From: Candidatus Eiseniibacteriota bacterium
Lineage (GTDB): Bacteria; Orphanbacterota; Orphanbacteria; Orphanbacterales; Orphanbacteraceae
DNA: 64,000 nt
Direction: 5' to 3'
Assembly: GCA_024276995.1 (NCBI GenBank)
Contig: JAJRWB010000044.1
Coordinates: forward strand, 1 to 64,000
Position 1 is the stretch's first letter. Each line of letters opens with the position of its first letter. This document shows, in pieces, positions 8,990-17,472 of the stretch. Position numbers and translations under genes: made by a program. The notes below the pieces were generated by a model. The model was not told where the DNA came from, searched no databases, and worked only from the letters and a program-made list of their open reading frames with translations.

Positions 8990-9234
8990 CGATCCCTCCT
9001 CTCTCCTCGCGGAGCGGATCGACGCTCTCTCCTCTACCGATGAATCGGCAGCGTCAAGGGCGTCTGAAGCGGCGCCGTCGAGGGAATTCCGGTTGAAAAT
9101 CAACAATTTGCGCCGAATCGAACGAGTCGGTGCGATTTCGGAAAAGGGAACGGAAAACAGGAATGGGACAGTCTGTCGAACGATGGCAATCTACTGGCGG
9201 CGATCGAACCGGAAAAGGGGCGAAACGGCCGCCG

Positions 9235-10305
9235 TCAGAGGTGATCGATTCTCTCTTCCTCCTCGAGACGGTCGACCACGGCGCGCACATCCTGCGCCCG
9301 GTCGCGGCGACAGACGAGGAGCGCGTCTTCGGTCTCCACGATGATCAGGTCGCGCACTCCCACCGCGGCGACGAGCTTGCGCGGGGAGTGGATCACGCAC
9401 CCTGTGCTGTCGATACCGAGAAAATCGCCCACCACGTAGTTCCCCTCATTGTCGGGAACCACGAGGCCGCGGAGTGCGTCCCAGCTCCCCACGTCGCTCC
9501 AGGCGAACGACGCGGGAAGGGCCGCCACATGGTTCGATTTCTCCATCACAGCATAGTCGATCGAGATCGAGGGAAGCCGCGGAAAGTAATGGGAGAGCAG
9601 ACCGCCGAGTTCGGACGTACCCGCCTTCCGGAAAGCGTCCATCGCCTCTGCGCATTCCGGTAGGTGTCTTTCCAGTTCGGCCCGGATGGCGCCCACCGTC
9701 CAGACGAACATACCGCTGTTCCAGAGGAACCGTTCGCTCGCGACGTACTCCTTCGCGCGTTCGAGATCGGGCTTCTCGACGAACCGCTTCAGCCGGTAGA
9801 GCGTCTCGCCGCCGATCTCCTTCCACCGTTCTCCCAGCTCGAGGTAGCCGAACCCGGTTTCCGGCCTGTCGGGGCGGATCCCGACGGTGACGAGCATCGC
9901 CGTGCCCGTGCACGCCTCGGCCGCCTTCACCAGGAGTTCGATGAACGCATCGCGGTTCTCCACGTGGTGGTCGGCGGGGAGCACCGCCATCACCTCGTCA
10001 CTCCCCCACCTTCGTTCCGCCACAGCCGCCGCCAGAGCGATGCACGGCGCCGTGTTCCGCCCGACCGGCTCGCCGAGCACGTTTTCCGGCGGGATCCCCG
10101 GAAGATGACGAGGCACTTCATCCATAAATTGTGCGGACGTGACGACGAGCACTTTCTCGATAGGCACGGCCGGAGCGATACGATCGAGCGTCTCCGCGAG
10201 AAGGCTCTTTTCGCCGAGAAGGGGGAGAAACTGCTTCGGCGTGCTCCGCCGGCTCCTCGGCCAAAAGCGCGTGCCGCTCCCCCCCGCCATGATCACGGCG
10301 ATCAT
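9235..10305 (-). CDS. manC: Mannose-1-phosphate guanylyltransferase
   Basis: Makes GDP-mannose from mannose 1-phosphate and GTP. The protein has 356 residues, with the nucleotidyltransferase signature MAGGSGTRFWPRS at the N-terminus and the conserved FVEKP motif. The C-terminal cupin isomerase domain of bifunctional enzymes is absent, so it is the short monofunctional type. I place the start at 10305, where ATGA overlaps the end of the phosphomannomutase frame; the longer open frame to 10452 is the shadow of that gene. It is last in the long operon starting with the GNAT gene, paired with phosphomannomutase to supply GDP-mannose for envelope glycans. Confidence 0.93.
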   Translation of the reverse strand: MIAVIMAGGSGTRFWPRSRRSTPKQFLPLLGEKSLLAETLDRIAPAVPIEKVLVVTSAQFMDEVPRHLPGIPPENVLGEPVGRNTAPCIALAAAVAERRWGSDEVMAVLPADHHVENRDAFIELLVKAAEACTGTAMLVTVGIRPDRPETGFGYLELGERWKEIGGETLYRLKRFVEKPDLERAKEYVASERFLWNSGMFVWTVGAIRAELERHLPECAEAMDAFRKAGTSELGGLLSHYFPRLPSISIDYAVMEKSNHVAALPASFAWSDVGSWDALRGLVVPDNEGNYVVGDFLGIDSTGCVIHSPRKLVAAVGVRDLIIVETEDALLVCRRDRAQDVRAVVDRLEEEERIDHL

Positions 10306-10535
10306 TCGCCGAACACCTCGGCGGGGACGTCGGTGAACTCGCGCAGCGCCCCGCCCAACTCGGCGCGGATCGCCCTCAGCGCCTCTTCGCTCTTCCCCTC
10401 GAAGCGAAGCACGAGCACCGGCTGCGTGTTCGACGAACGGATCAGTCCCCATCCGCTGCCGAAGTCGATGCGCGCCCCGTCGATGGCGATCACTTCATGG
10501 GTGTCGGAGAACTTCGCCGTCATCTTCTTCACCAC
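10302..10535 (-). CDS. manB: C-terminal fragment of phosphomannomutase, after an in-frame TAG
   Basis: This open segment encodes domain 4 of an alpha-D-phosphohexomutase, including the phosphate-binding loop RSSNTQP. It is in exactly the same frame as the N-terminal part at 10581-11678, and the codons between (TPEIRIPCPDDIKF) read as normal enzyme. Only the TAG at 10581-10583 separates them. Rejoined, the protein has about 457 residues, the normal family length. Whether this fragment is translated on its own from GTG at 10535 is doubtful. It overlaps manC by ATGA. Confidence 0.75.
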   Translation of the reverse strand: MVKKMTAKFSDTHEVIAIDGARIDFGSGWGLIRSSNTQPVLVLRFEGKSEEALRAIRAELGGALREFTDVPAEVFGE

Positions 10536-10580
10536 ATCGAACTTGATGTCGTCCGGACAGGGGATCCGGATTTCCGGCGT

Positions 10581-11678
10581 CTAGAAGAAACGGGGAATGG
10601 CACGCGCCTCTTCGGAAAGAGAACCACTCCCCGCGGCGAGGATCTCGGCGAGCCGGCACGAGGCGTAGATCGCGTCGTCGTATCCGTAGTACCGGTCGGC
10701 GAAGAAGACGTGGCCGCTCATCTCCCCCGCGAAAGGCGCCCCCTCCTCGCGCAGCTTGTTCTTCAGGTGGGAGTGGCCCGTCTTCCACATCACCGGCGTC
10801 CCGCCGGCATCGCCGATCGCTTCCACGAGCCCCTGCGAGCACTTCACGTCAAAAATGATTTTCCCCGGCCTTTTCGCCAGGATCGACCGGGCGAAGATAC
10901 CGGTAAGAGTATCGCCGAAGAGGATGTTTCCCTTCTCGTCCACCGCGCCGATCCGGTCGGCGTCGCCGTCGTAGCCGATGCCGGCGTCGTAGTCGCCCTC
11001 CTTCATCGTTCCGATCAGCTTTTCGATGTACTTCACCACCGTAGGATCGGGATGATGATTCGGGAAGCGTCCGTTCGGTTCGGTGAACAGCCCGGTCACT
11101 TCGCAGCCGATCTTCTCCAGGAGCGGGACCGCCACCGGTCCGGCGACGCCGTTTCCGCAGTCCACCACGACGCGCACAGGCCGTTCCAGGCGGATCCCGG
11201 CGGCGATTTCATCGATGTAGTCGCCGATGACGTTCATCTCCCGGATCGAGCCGCTCCCCTCGTCGAAATCTTCCCTTTCGATGAGGTCGCGGATCTTCCC
11301 GATTTCACCGCCGAAGATCGGCACCAGCCCGTGGCAGATCTTGAACCCGTTGAACTCGGGAGGGTTGTGGCTTCCGGTGATCATGATGCCGGCGGCGAAG
11401 GAATCGTCCCCGCCCCTCGTAACCGCGTAGTAGAGCACCGGCGTCGGCACCATGCCGAGAAGAACGCACGACAATCCCGACCGGTTCAAGCCGCGCATGA
11501 GAGCGGCGGCGTAGTCGTCCGAACTGAGTCGCACGTCGTGGCCGACCACCACCTCCCCCTTGTACCGCCGGCCGATATACGTTCCGATCCCTCTGCCGAG
11601 GGTCTCCACAAGGTCCGGGGTTAGATCGCGGTCGACGATTCCGCGGATGTCGTATTCACGAAAGATATCCGGATTCAT
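10581..11678 (-). CDS. manB: Phosphomannomutase/phosphoglucomutase, N-terminal three domains, ended by TAG
   Basis: Residues 1-365 of an AlgC/ManB-type mutase interconverting mannose 6-phosphate and mannose 1-phosphate. Visible are the catalytic serine loop TGSHNPP, the magnesium loop DGDADR and the sugar-binding loop GEMSGH. A TAG then stops the frame immediately before TPEIR, where a Ser codon TCG would fit by one base change. Domain 4 continues in the same frame downstream. A truncated enzyme would lack the phosphate-binding site and probably be inactive. TAG serves as a normal stop in several neighbouring genes (pilR, pilT, the PHP gene), so genome-wide recoding is unlikely. Start ATG has AGGAGGG upstream; it overlaps the CvpA-like gene by 23 bases. 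Confidence 0.88.
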   Translation of the reverse strand: MNPDIFREYDIRGIVDRDLTPDLVETLGRGIGTYIGRRYKGEVVVGHDVRLSSDDYAAALMRGLNRSGLSCVLLGMVPTPVLYYAVTRGGDDSFAAGIMITGSHNPPEFNGFKICHGLVPIFGGEIGKIRDLIEREDFDEGSGSIREMNVIGDYIDEIAAGIRLERPVRVVVDCGNGVAGPVAVPLLEKIGCEVTGLFTEPNGRFPNHHPDPTVVKYIEKLIGTMKEGDYDAGIGYDGDADRIGAVDEKGNILFGDTLTGIFARSILAKRPGKIIFDVKCSQGLVEAIGDAGGTPVMWKTGHSHLKNKLREEGAPFAGEMSGHVFFADRYYGYDDAIYASCRLAEILAAGSGSLSEEARAIPRFF

Positions 11679-12255
11679 CGGTTTCCTTTTCCCTCCTGTG
11701 CAGAATCAGTTCCTTGAGACTTTCCGCCGGCTCCGTGTCGGGCCGGAGGAGATGTTTTTCGAAAAGCTCCCGCCCCCTTTCAGGGAGGGCGACGGCGAGA
11801 AGTTCGACCACCCCCGTGAGGCGTGGGTAGAGCAGCGAACCGCGGAACACGCCACGGCCGGCGGGGATGTACGTGGTCAGCACGAGAAGGAGCACACCCA
11901 CGGTGATTACGCCCGCGGCGAAACCACACATGCCGCCAAGGAAGCGGTTGATCCAGCCGAGGGGCGTGTCGGAAAGCACTTTGTCGATCGCCCACCCGAG
12001 AAGTCGAACACCGAGGGCCGCGACGACGAAAAGGACGGCGAAGACGAGCGCCTTCGTCAGCAGCTCGCTCCCGGCGAGGGCGGGATAGCGGTCGGCGAGG
12101 GCGATATGGTAGCGGCTCGCCGTGAGCCACCCGGCCACCACGGCTGCGAGGGAGAAGAGTTCCTTCACCAAGCCCGTGATCAGCCCGCGCACGGCGAAGA
12201 GGAGGAGCACCCCGCCGAGAAGAAGATCCGTTACCGTGACCGATCCCGTGTTCAT
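11656..12255 (-). CDS. CvpA-family inner-membrane protein
   Basis: A 199-residue protein with four hydrophobic segments within residues 8-125 and a charged C-terminal tail. The topology and the N-terminal pattern (a helix, then GLVKELFSLAAVVAGW) fit the CvpA/colicin V production family, whose members act in envelope homeostasis; the exact role is unknown. I use ATG 12255 with GGAGGACTGAG upstream; the frame upstream is a shadow. It lies 5 bases from the preceding gene and overlaps phosphomannomutase. Confidence 0.78.
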   Translation of the reverse strand: MNTGSVTVTDLLLGGVLLLFAVRGLITGLVKELFSLAAVVAGWLTASRYHIALADRYPALAGSELLTKALVFAVLFVVAALGVRLLGWAIDKVLSDTPLGWINRFLGGMCGFAAGVITVGVLLLVLTTYIPAGRGVFRGSLLYPRLTGVVELLAVALPERGRELFEKHLLRPDTEPAESLKELILHRREKETDESGYLS

Positions 12256-12260
12256 CGCGC

Positions 12261-14048
12261 TCAGTCCTCCAACTGCCAGACCACGCCGACATAGACGAGG
12301 AATGTTCCCGACAGCGCCCCATCCCCTCCCCCCGGCGGAGGCGCGTCGACGTACTCGAGCGGCTTCCCCGTGATCTGCTCGATCTGACCGTACAGATTTG
12401 CGCCGCTCACGTCGAGGGTAACTCTGCCGCGGAGATAATAATAGTCGTCCATCGGCGCGCTTCTTCCCGGAGCCGTACGGTCCGATCGCCATTCGCCGAG
12501 GAGGTCGACCGTGCCGGGCATGCCGAGGTAGGGTACCGTCCTCCCCCATCGCCCCCTGACCCGGAGGAGATGATCGGACTGGAACGGAAGGCGACCGTCG
12601 ATTCCCTTCGCACGGACGGGGGAGGCGAGGTACGAAATCTCCCCCTCGGCGCCGCGCCACGTCCCCCCCGCCCCCGCTTCGAACCCGGTGGTCCTTTCGT
12701 CGAGGAACGACCCTTCCTCGAAGTAACCGTTTTCCGAGTAGAGGAACCGTTCGCCGTCCACTTCCCTGCGAAAGATCCTAAGGCGCGGTTTTCCCGGCAG
12801 TTCCTCGAAGGTCACCGCCGCCTCGACTCGATGGACCACGCCGTCGGTCTCCCACCCCCGCGCCCATTGTTCGACCGTCGGATCGCGCCGCGCCCGGAGA
12901 GCACTCGCCGCCACGGTTACGGCGCCCTTTCGGCTCAACCGAACCTCGCCCCCGGTGAGCGCGTCCCCCCGGTCGAGGAACTCCTCCATCACCGAGGCGT
13001 GAAGACGGATATCGCCGGCGAGGGGGTGATCGAGAGCCGCCGCCAGCGCGGTCACGGCTCGGGAGCGACCGAGGTCGTCCCGCCTCGCCTCCCTCTTCTC
13101 GTATCGCGCGGTGATGCCGAGCCTACCGCCCGCCACCTCCCGCGCCGCCGACACGATCGCTCCCGAGCGGTTGTCGACGGCGGCGATGGCGGAGTACTCC
13201 TCGCTCCTCGGTGACGCGGCCGCCCTCAGACCGGTAGTGTACCAGACGGCGCTGTACGATTCCTTCTTCCGCAGCCGGACGTACGCGAGGGAGCGGTCGT
13301 CCGCGCCGTCGTGGGACATCCCGTCGTACGAACCGAGGCGCGGGTCGAACAGCGCCTCGTCGATAACGCTCGACCACCGTCCCGCCTCGAGCGTCAGATC
13401 CCCTTTCACCGGTGCGCCGCCGCGAAAGAAGACCTCCCTCCGATCGAAACTTTCGAGCACGAAAGAATCGGCGCGGCGGACGTTCACGTCGAAGTGCATC
13501 CACACGCGCTCCCCGATTCCCCTTTCGAAACCGAACCGGTAGCGGCTCTCGCCGTTCGGTCCCCGCTCCGCCTCGACCACGCTCCGGGGGAGCCCCCCCT
13601 TCCACACACCGGGGACGAGTTCCACCACCCCGCCGGGCGCCGTGACCGCCAACCCGGGAAGAAGCCGCGCCGTGGAGAGAGAAACCGTTCCGATCCCTCC
13701 GCGGGGGAGGACATTGAGGTCGGGAAGGCCCCCGGCGGACGAAGGGAGGGGGATGCCGTTGAAAACGATCACCGGGCGGCCGGTGCCGTCTACGCGCACC
13801 GTTTCGAAGAAGCCGGGCGGCCCGAAGCGGTCGGCGCGGCTTCCCGCCAGGCCGGCGAAGAGATCACCCCATGTGCGCGGGGCGTACCGTCCGAATGACG
13901 CCTCGTCGACACGCCACAGCGGCGCATGCTGCGGCGCCGGGAGCGTGTCGACCGCAGCCGCGGCGCCGGTCGAATCGATCTCCTCTCCTCCGGCACCGCC
14001 CGGCACGACCGCCGGCACGAAGCACAGGAGGAAAACGATCGCCCTACG
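12261..14048 (-). CDS. Outer-membrane protein with TonB-plug-like domain, start unclear
   Basis: About 595 residues. An N-terminal signal peptide (RRR followed by about 15 hydrophobic residues and a GAGGEE boundary) precedes a region resembling a TonB-dependent receptor plug: a WGDLFAGLAG segment, VIVFNGIPLP, then DLNVLPRGGIGTVSL. The remainder is rich in alternating aromatic strands typical of an outer-membrane barrel, ending in WQLED. No ATG, GTG or TTG lies near the signal peptide; the nearest are ATG 14282, deep inside the PHP gene, and GTG 14018, after the positive charges. The coordinate given is the second Arg codon of the signal peptide, not a proven start. Substrate unknown. Confidence 0.65.
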   Translation of the reverse strand, partial: RRAIVFLLCFVPAVVPGGAGGEEIDSTGAAAAVDTLPAPQHAPLWRVDEASFGRYAPRTWGDLFAGLAGSRADRFGPPGFFETVRVDGTGRPVIVFNGIPLPSSAGGLPDLNVLPRGGIGTVSLSTARLLPGLAVTAPGGVVELVPGVWKGGLPRSVVEAERGPNGESRYRFGFERGIGERVWMHFDVNVRRADSFVLESFDRREVFFRGGAPVKGDLTLEAGRWSSVIDEALFDPRLGSYDGMSHDGADDRSLAYVRLRKKESYSAVWYTTGLRAAASPRSEEYSAIAAVDNRSGAIVSAAREVAGGRLGITARYEKREARRDDLGRSRAVTALAAALDHPLAGDIRLHASVMEEFLDRGDALTGGEVRLSRKGAVTVAASALRARRDPTVEQWARGWETDGVVHRVEAAVTFEELPGKPRLRIFRREVDGERFLYSENGYFEEGSFLDERTTGFEAGAGGTWRGAEGEISYLASPVRAKGIDGRLPFQSDHLLRVRGRWGRTVPYLGMPGTVDLLGEWRSDRTAPGRSAPMDDYYYLRGRVTLDVSGANLYGQIEQITGKPLEYVDAPPPGGGDGALSGTFLVYVGVVWQLED

Positions 14049-14868
14049 ACGAGAAGCGTGCCGCCACGCGCTCGTAACGCTCGCGGGTGAGACCGAACCG
14101 GCCGAGGAGCTGGAAGCCGAGCTCGATCCCGTGGTAGTCCGACCCGCCGGTGGGAAGGAGATCGAGCCGGCGGGCCGTCTCTTCCAGTTCCTCCGCGATC
14201 CGGGGAGGATGTTTCGGATGCCACACCTCCAGGCCGTCCAACCCGCCGGCGCGCATCCCGGCGAGAAGATCGGCGGTGACATTGATTCCGGGATGGGCCA
14301 CCGAAACGAAGGCGCCCGCCCCGTGGAGAAGGGCGATCCCCTCGGCGGGGGTGAGAAAGTCCTTGGGAACCGCCGCGGGAAGACCGTCGGCGAGATACTT
14401 TTCGAAAGCCGAGCCGATATCCCTGACATAGCCGGCGCGCACCATCGCCCGGGCGATGTGGGGTCTCGTGATCACCCCACCTTTCGCGAAGGCGCGGATT
14501 TCACCGAAATCCAAAACTATCCGATCCCTTTCGAGACGGTCAACGATTTTCTCCGCACGGCGTACTCTGGCGCGGCGGATCCGGTCGAGTTCGTCGTGAA
14601 GCATGTTGTCGTGAAGATCGACTCCGAGGCCGAGAAGGTGGATCTCCCGCCTGTCGAGGGTGGTGGAAAGTTCGACCCCCGGGATGCCGTGGAGACCGGC
14701 GGTGTGCGCCGCTTCGAGGAAAGGAGTACATCCCTCCACCGTGTCGTGGTCGGTGAGAGCGACCGCCTTCAGTGTGGTCTTCGCCACCGCCGCCGCGAGT
14801 TCGCCCGGCGAAAGACGGCCGTCTGAAAAGGTGCTGTGCGTGTGAAGATCGGCGTGGATTTCGGTCAA
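14044..14868 (-). CDS. PHP-domain metal-dependent phosphoesterase
   Basis: A 274-residue protein of the TrpH/RNase AM-type PHP family. The metal ligands are visible in order: DLHTHSTFSDG near the N-terminus, ALTDHDT, PGVELST, a mid-protein H in RPHIAR, VAHPG, and the C-terminal SDYHG. Known relatives hydrolyse 5'-phosphorylated RNA or 3',5'-bisphosphates; the substrate here cannot be inferred. The start is TTG at 14868 with GGGTGA upstream, 15 bases after the TPR gene. The stop overlaps the signal-peptide region of the next gene. Confidence 0.9.
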   Translation of the reverse strand: MTEIHADLHTHSTFSDGRLSPGELAAAVAKTTLKAVALTDHDTVEGCTPFLEAAHTAGLHGIPGVELSTTLDRREIHLLGLGVDLHDNMLHDELDRIRRARVRRAEKIVDRLERDRIVLDFGEIRAFAKGGVITRPHIARAMVRAGYVRDIGSAFEKYLADGLPAAVPKDFLTPAEGIALLHGAGAFVSVAHPGINVTADLLAGMRAGGLDGLEVWHPKHPPRIAEELEETARRLDLLPTGGSDYHGIELGFQLLGRFGLTRERYERVAARFSS

Positions 14869-14883
14869 CGGCTCACCCGGAGA

Positions 14884-16101
14884 CTATCCATCGACCCGGG
14901 CGATCCTTTCTTGGACGTTCCGGAATGTCGGATCGATCCGAGCCGCCGCCTGATACGCATCGAGGGCCTTGTCAGCCCTCCCCTGCTTCTCGTATGCGAC
15001 TCCCTTGAGATAGTGACATCCCGCTTCGTTCCCTTCCTTCTCCCCGATCAGTCCCTCGAGAATCGACAGCCCCTCCTCGGAGCGGCCGAGTTCGATCAGG
15101 ATCGCCACCTTCATCTCGAGGCTGGCGGTGCGATGAGCGGGTGAGCCGCCGCAGAATCCGAATTCCTTGAGCGCCTCTTCGTAGAGGCCCATCTCCTTGT
15201 ACGACATTCCCAAGTCATAATGGGACTGGTAGTCGTCATCGTCAAGAATTCGTTCCATGCCGTCCTGGAACTCCTTCACGATCTCGCCCACCGGTATGAA
15301 GTCGCTGTCGTCGATCGTTCCGATCACCGCGTCGCGCCGCTCGACCTCGTCGGGCGAGGCGTCCTCCACCGAGGAGTCGACCACCGCCTCGATCGTCGCC
15401 TCGATGCCGTTGCCCATGTCGACGCCCGCTCCCTCGCGAACCGCGTCGATCACCTCCGTCACGGCGGAATCGTCGCATCCACCCGGCGTGGCCGGCGCCG
15501 GTGTCCCGGCGCCGCCCATGTCGGCGATGATCTTCTCGATCCGGCGGGCGTCCTCTTCCCTGCCGTTTTCTTTACAGGCGGCCGCCGCGGCGCCGTATTC
15601 GACAAGCGCTTCCTCGTCCGCCGAGATCTCGTGAAGGAGCTGGGCCATCTTCTCGCGCACCTGGGGATCCTCAGGCAGGATTTTCCGGATTTTTCCCGCC
15701 GTCTCGATCACCCTGTCGTTTTCGCCGCGCCGGGCGACGGAGGAAGCGAAAAGGAGATAGTGATTCACTGCTTCCCGGGCGAGTCCTTGGGAGTAGAAAA
15801 GCCCGCCGAGTCGTTCGAGAATCTCCACCCTCTCGCGATCCTGGCGGAGCGCCTTGCGGCAGATGCCGATGGCGTTTCCGTAGAGTCCTTCCTGGGCGTA
15901 GCGCTCGATCGCCTTCTCGTACCACGCGAGTGCTTCGCCGTGGTCGCCCTTCTTGTGATAGAGATCGCCGAGAAGATTGAACGCGATCGGCGGGGGCGAA
16001 TCGAATCCCTGGAGCTTCCGATACTCCACGGCGGCGCCTTCCCAGTCCCCCTTCTTCTCGAGGGCGCGGGCCTGCTTGAGCACTTCCGACACGGATGCCA
16101 A
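14884..16101 (-). CDS. Tetratricopeptide-repeat protein
   Basis: A 405-residue soluble protein with two blocks of TPR helices (about 1-190 and 300-405), joined by an acidic linker rich in Asp, Glu and Val. No signal peptide. The TTG start at 16101 is supported by GGGAGGATTC upstream; the open frame to 16152 has no ribosome-binding site. Such proteins scaffold complexes; nothing shows the partner. It lies between hutI and the PHP gene in the same operon. Confidence 0.85.
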   Translation of the reverse strand: MASVSEVLKQARALEKKGDWEGAAVEYRKLQGFDSPPPIAFNLLGDLYHKKGDHGEALAWYEKAIERYAQEGLYGNAIGICRKALRQDRERVEILERLGGLFYSQGLAREAVNHYLLFASSVARRGENDRVIETAGKIRKILPEDPQVREKMAQLLHEISADEEALVEYGAAAAACKENGREEDARRIEKIIADMGGAGTPAPATPGGCDDSAVTEVIDAVREGAGVDMGNGIEATIEAVVDSSVEDASPDEVERRDAVIGTIDDSDFIPVGEIVKEFQDGMERILDDDDYQSHYDLGMSYKEMGLYEEALKEFGFCGGSPAHRTASLEMKVAILIELGRSEEGLSILEGLIGEKEGNEAGCHYLKGVAYEKQGRADKALDAYQAAARIDPTFRNVQERIARVDG

Positions 16102-16167
16102 CTGAGAATCCTCCCGAGGCGAGCCGGAGCGGCGGCCGCCGGTGCCGATCACCGCTGCCGTTACGTT

Positions 16168-17472
16168 CTACTGCGAATTTCGGCCATTCGGGAGAAAAAC
16201 TTGATCGGCGCGAAGCGCCACGGCGCCGTTTTTCACGACACAACAGGCCAGGTTCGTGGAATAGCGGTAAGGTATGGCGCACGGGTCGACGGCGTCGAAA
16301 AGGACGCAATCCGCCCGTTTTCCCGCCTCGAGCGTGCCGACACGATCGAGCCGCCCGATGGCGGCCGCGGCGTTGCGCGTGGCGCCGACGATCGCCTCGG
16401 GGACGGTAAGCCCGCCGAGGGAGACGGCGAGGGAGATCACCGCCGGCATCGACTCGGTGAATGAACTGCCGGGATTGCAGTCGGTGGCGAGGGCGATCGG
16501 CTGGCCGTGTTTCCTGAAGAGCGAGGGGTCGGCGAATTCGTTTTTCGCCAGTCCGATCGATGTGCCGGGAAGGAAGACGGCGACCGTCCCGCTCTTCGCC
16601 ATGGCGATCACATCCTCTTCGGGAACGACGAGAAGGTGGTCCGCCGACAGCGCGCCCACCTCGGCGGCGAGCTTCCCACCGCCGATGGGGGCGAACTCCT
16701 CGGCGTGGAGCCGGGGGAGGAGACCGCACCTTTTTCCCGCCTCGAGGATCGCCCGCGACTCGCCGACGGTGAACACGCCCTTCTCGCAGAAGACATCGCA
16801 GAACTCGGCATGGCCGGCGACGGCGGGGATCATCTCGTCGATGACGAGCCTCACGTAGTCGGCGCGTTTTCCCGCATACTCTCCCGGCACATCGTGGGCT
16901 CCGAGGAACGTCGGCACTACATCGAGCGGATGTCTCTCATTCAGCCGGTTCATCAGCCGAAGAGCGCGCAACTCCTCATCCACCGTGAGGCCGTACCCGC
17001 TCTTCCCTTCCACCGTGGTCGTTCCGTTTCTCAGAAAACGATCGAGCCGGTCGGCGCCGGCGCACAGGAGCGTCTCGTCGGACGCGGCCCGAAAGGAGCG
17101 CACCGACGAGAGGATCCCCCCTCCCCGTCGGCGGATCTCCATATAGTCGATCCCCTCGGCGCGCATGCCGTACTCCTTTTCGCGGCTTCCGGCGAAGAGG
17201 AAGTGCGTATGGGGATCGACGAAGCCGGGCAGAAGCATTTTTCCTGAACCATCAACGATCTCGCAGTGGGACGCGGGAACGACGGTCCGCGCGACGGCGG
17301 CATCCTTCCCCACGGCGAGGATCGTCCCTTCGCGTACGGCGAGGGCGCCGTTCTCGATGATGCCGAGATCGTCCCAACCGGGCGATGAGAGCGCACCGGG
17401 CGCACCGGACGCCACCGTCACGAGGGAGGTGATTTTTCGGATGAGAAGATCACATCGAACAGGTGTGTTCAA
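16168..17472 (-). CDS. hutI: Imidazolonepropionase
   Basis: Third step of histidine degradation: hydrolyses imidazolone propionate to formiminoglutamate. The protein has 434 residues of the amidohydrolase fold, with the metal motif [17 protein letters not shown], the HAEEF histidine, SADHL, and the TDCNPGS motif near the C-terminus. The TTG start at 17472 has GAGGGGGAG upstream and shares TTGA with the hutU stop, a coupled overlap. The next enzyme (hutG, hutF or a transferase) is not in this window. Confidence 0.95.
   Translation of the reverse strand: MNTPVRCDLLIRKITSLVTVASGAPGALSSPGWDDLGIIENGALAVREGTILAVGKDAAVARTVVPASHCEIVDGSGKMLLPGFVDPHTHFLFAGSREKEYGMRAEGIDYMEIRRRGGGILSSVRSFRAASDETLLCAGADRLDRFLRNGTTTVEGKSGYGLTVDEELRALRLMNRLNERHPLDVVPTFLGAHDVPGEYAGKRADYVRLVIDEMIPAVAGHAEFCDVFCEKGVFTVGESRAILEAGKRCGLLPRLHAEEFAPIGGGKLAAEVGALSADHLLVVPEEDVIAMAKSGTVAVFLPGTSIGLAKNEFADPSLFRKHGQPIALATDCNPGSSFTESMPAVISLAVSLGGLTVPEAIVGATRNAAAAIGRLDRVGTLEAGKRADCVLFDAVDPCAIPYRYSTNLACCVVKNGAVALRADQVFLPNGRNSQ

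Noticed and set aside
8990-9234. Promoter for the pil operon
   Set aside because: TTGACG and GTTGATTTTCAAC stand out, but none has a properly spaced -10 partner, so no promoter is reported.
10581-10583. TAG as a sense codon (recoded genome or pyrrolysine)
   Set aside because: TAG ends many ordinary genes here (pilR, pilT, the PHP gene, the M6 protease, the PGLGQ copy B), so the single in-frame case is better explained by mutation or error.
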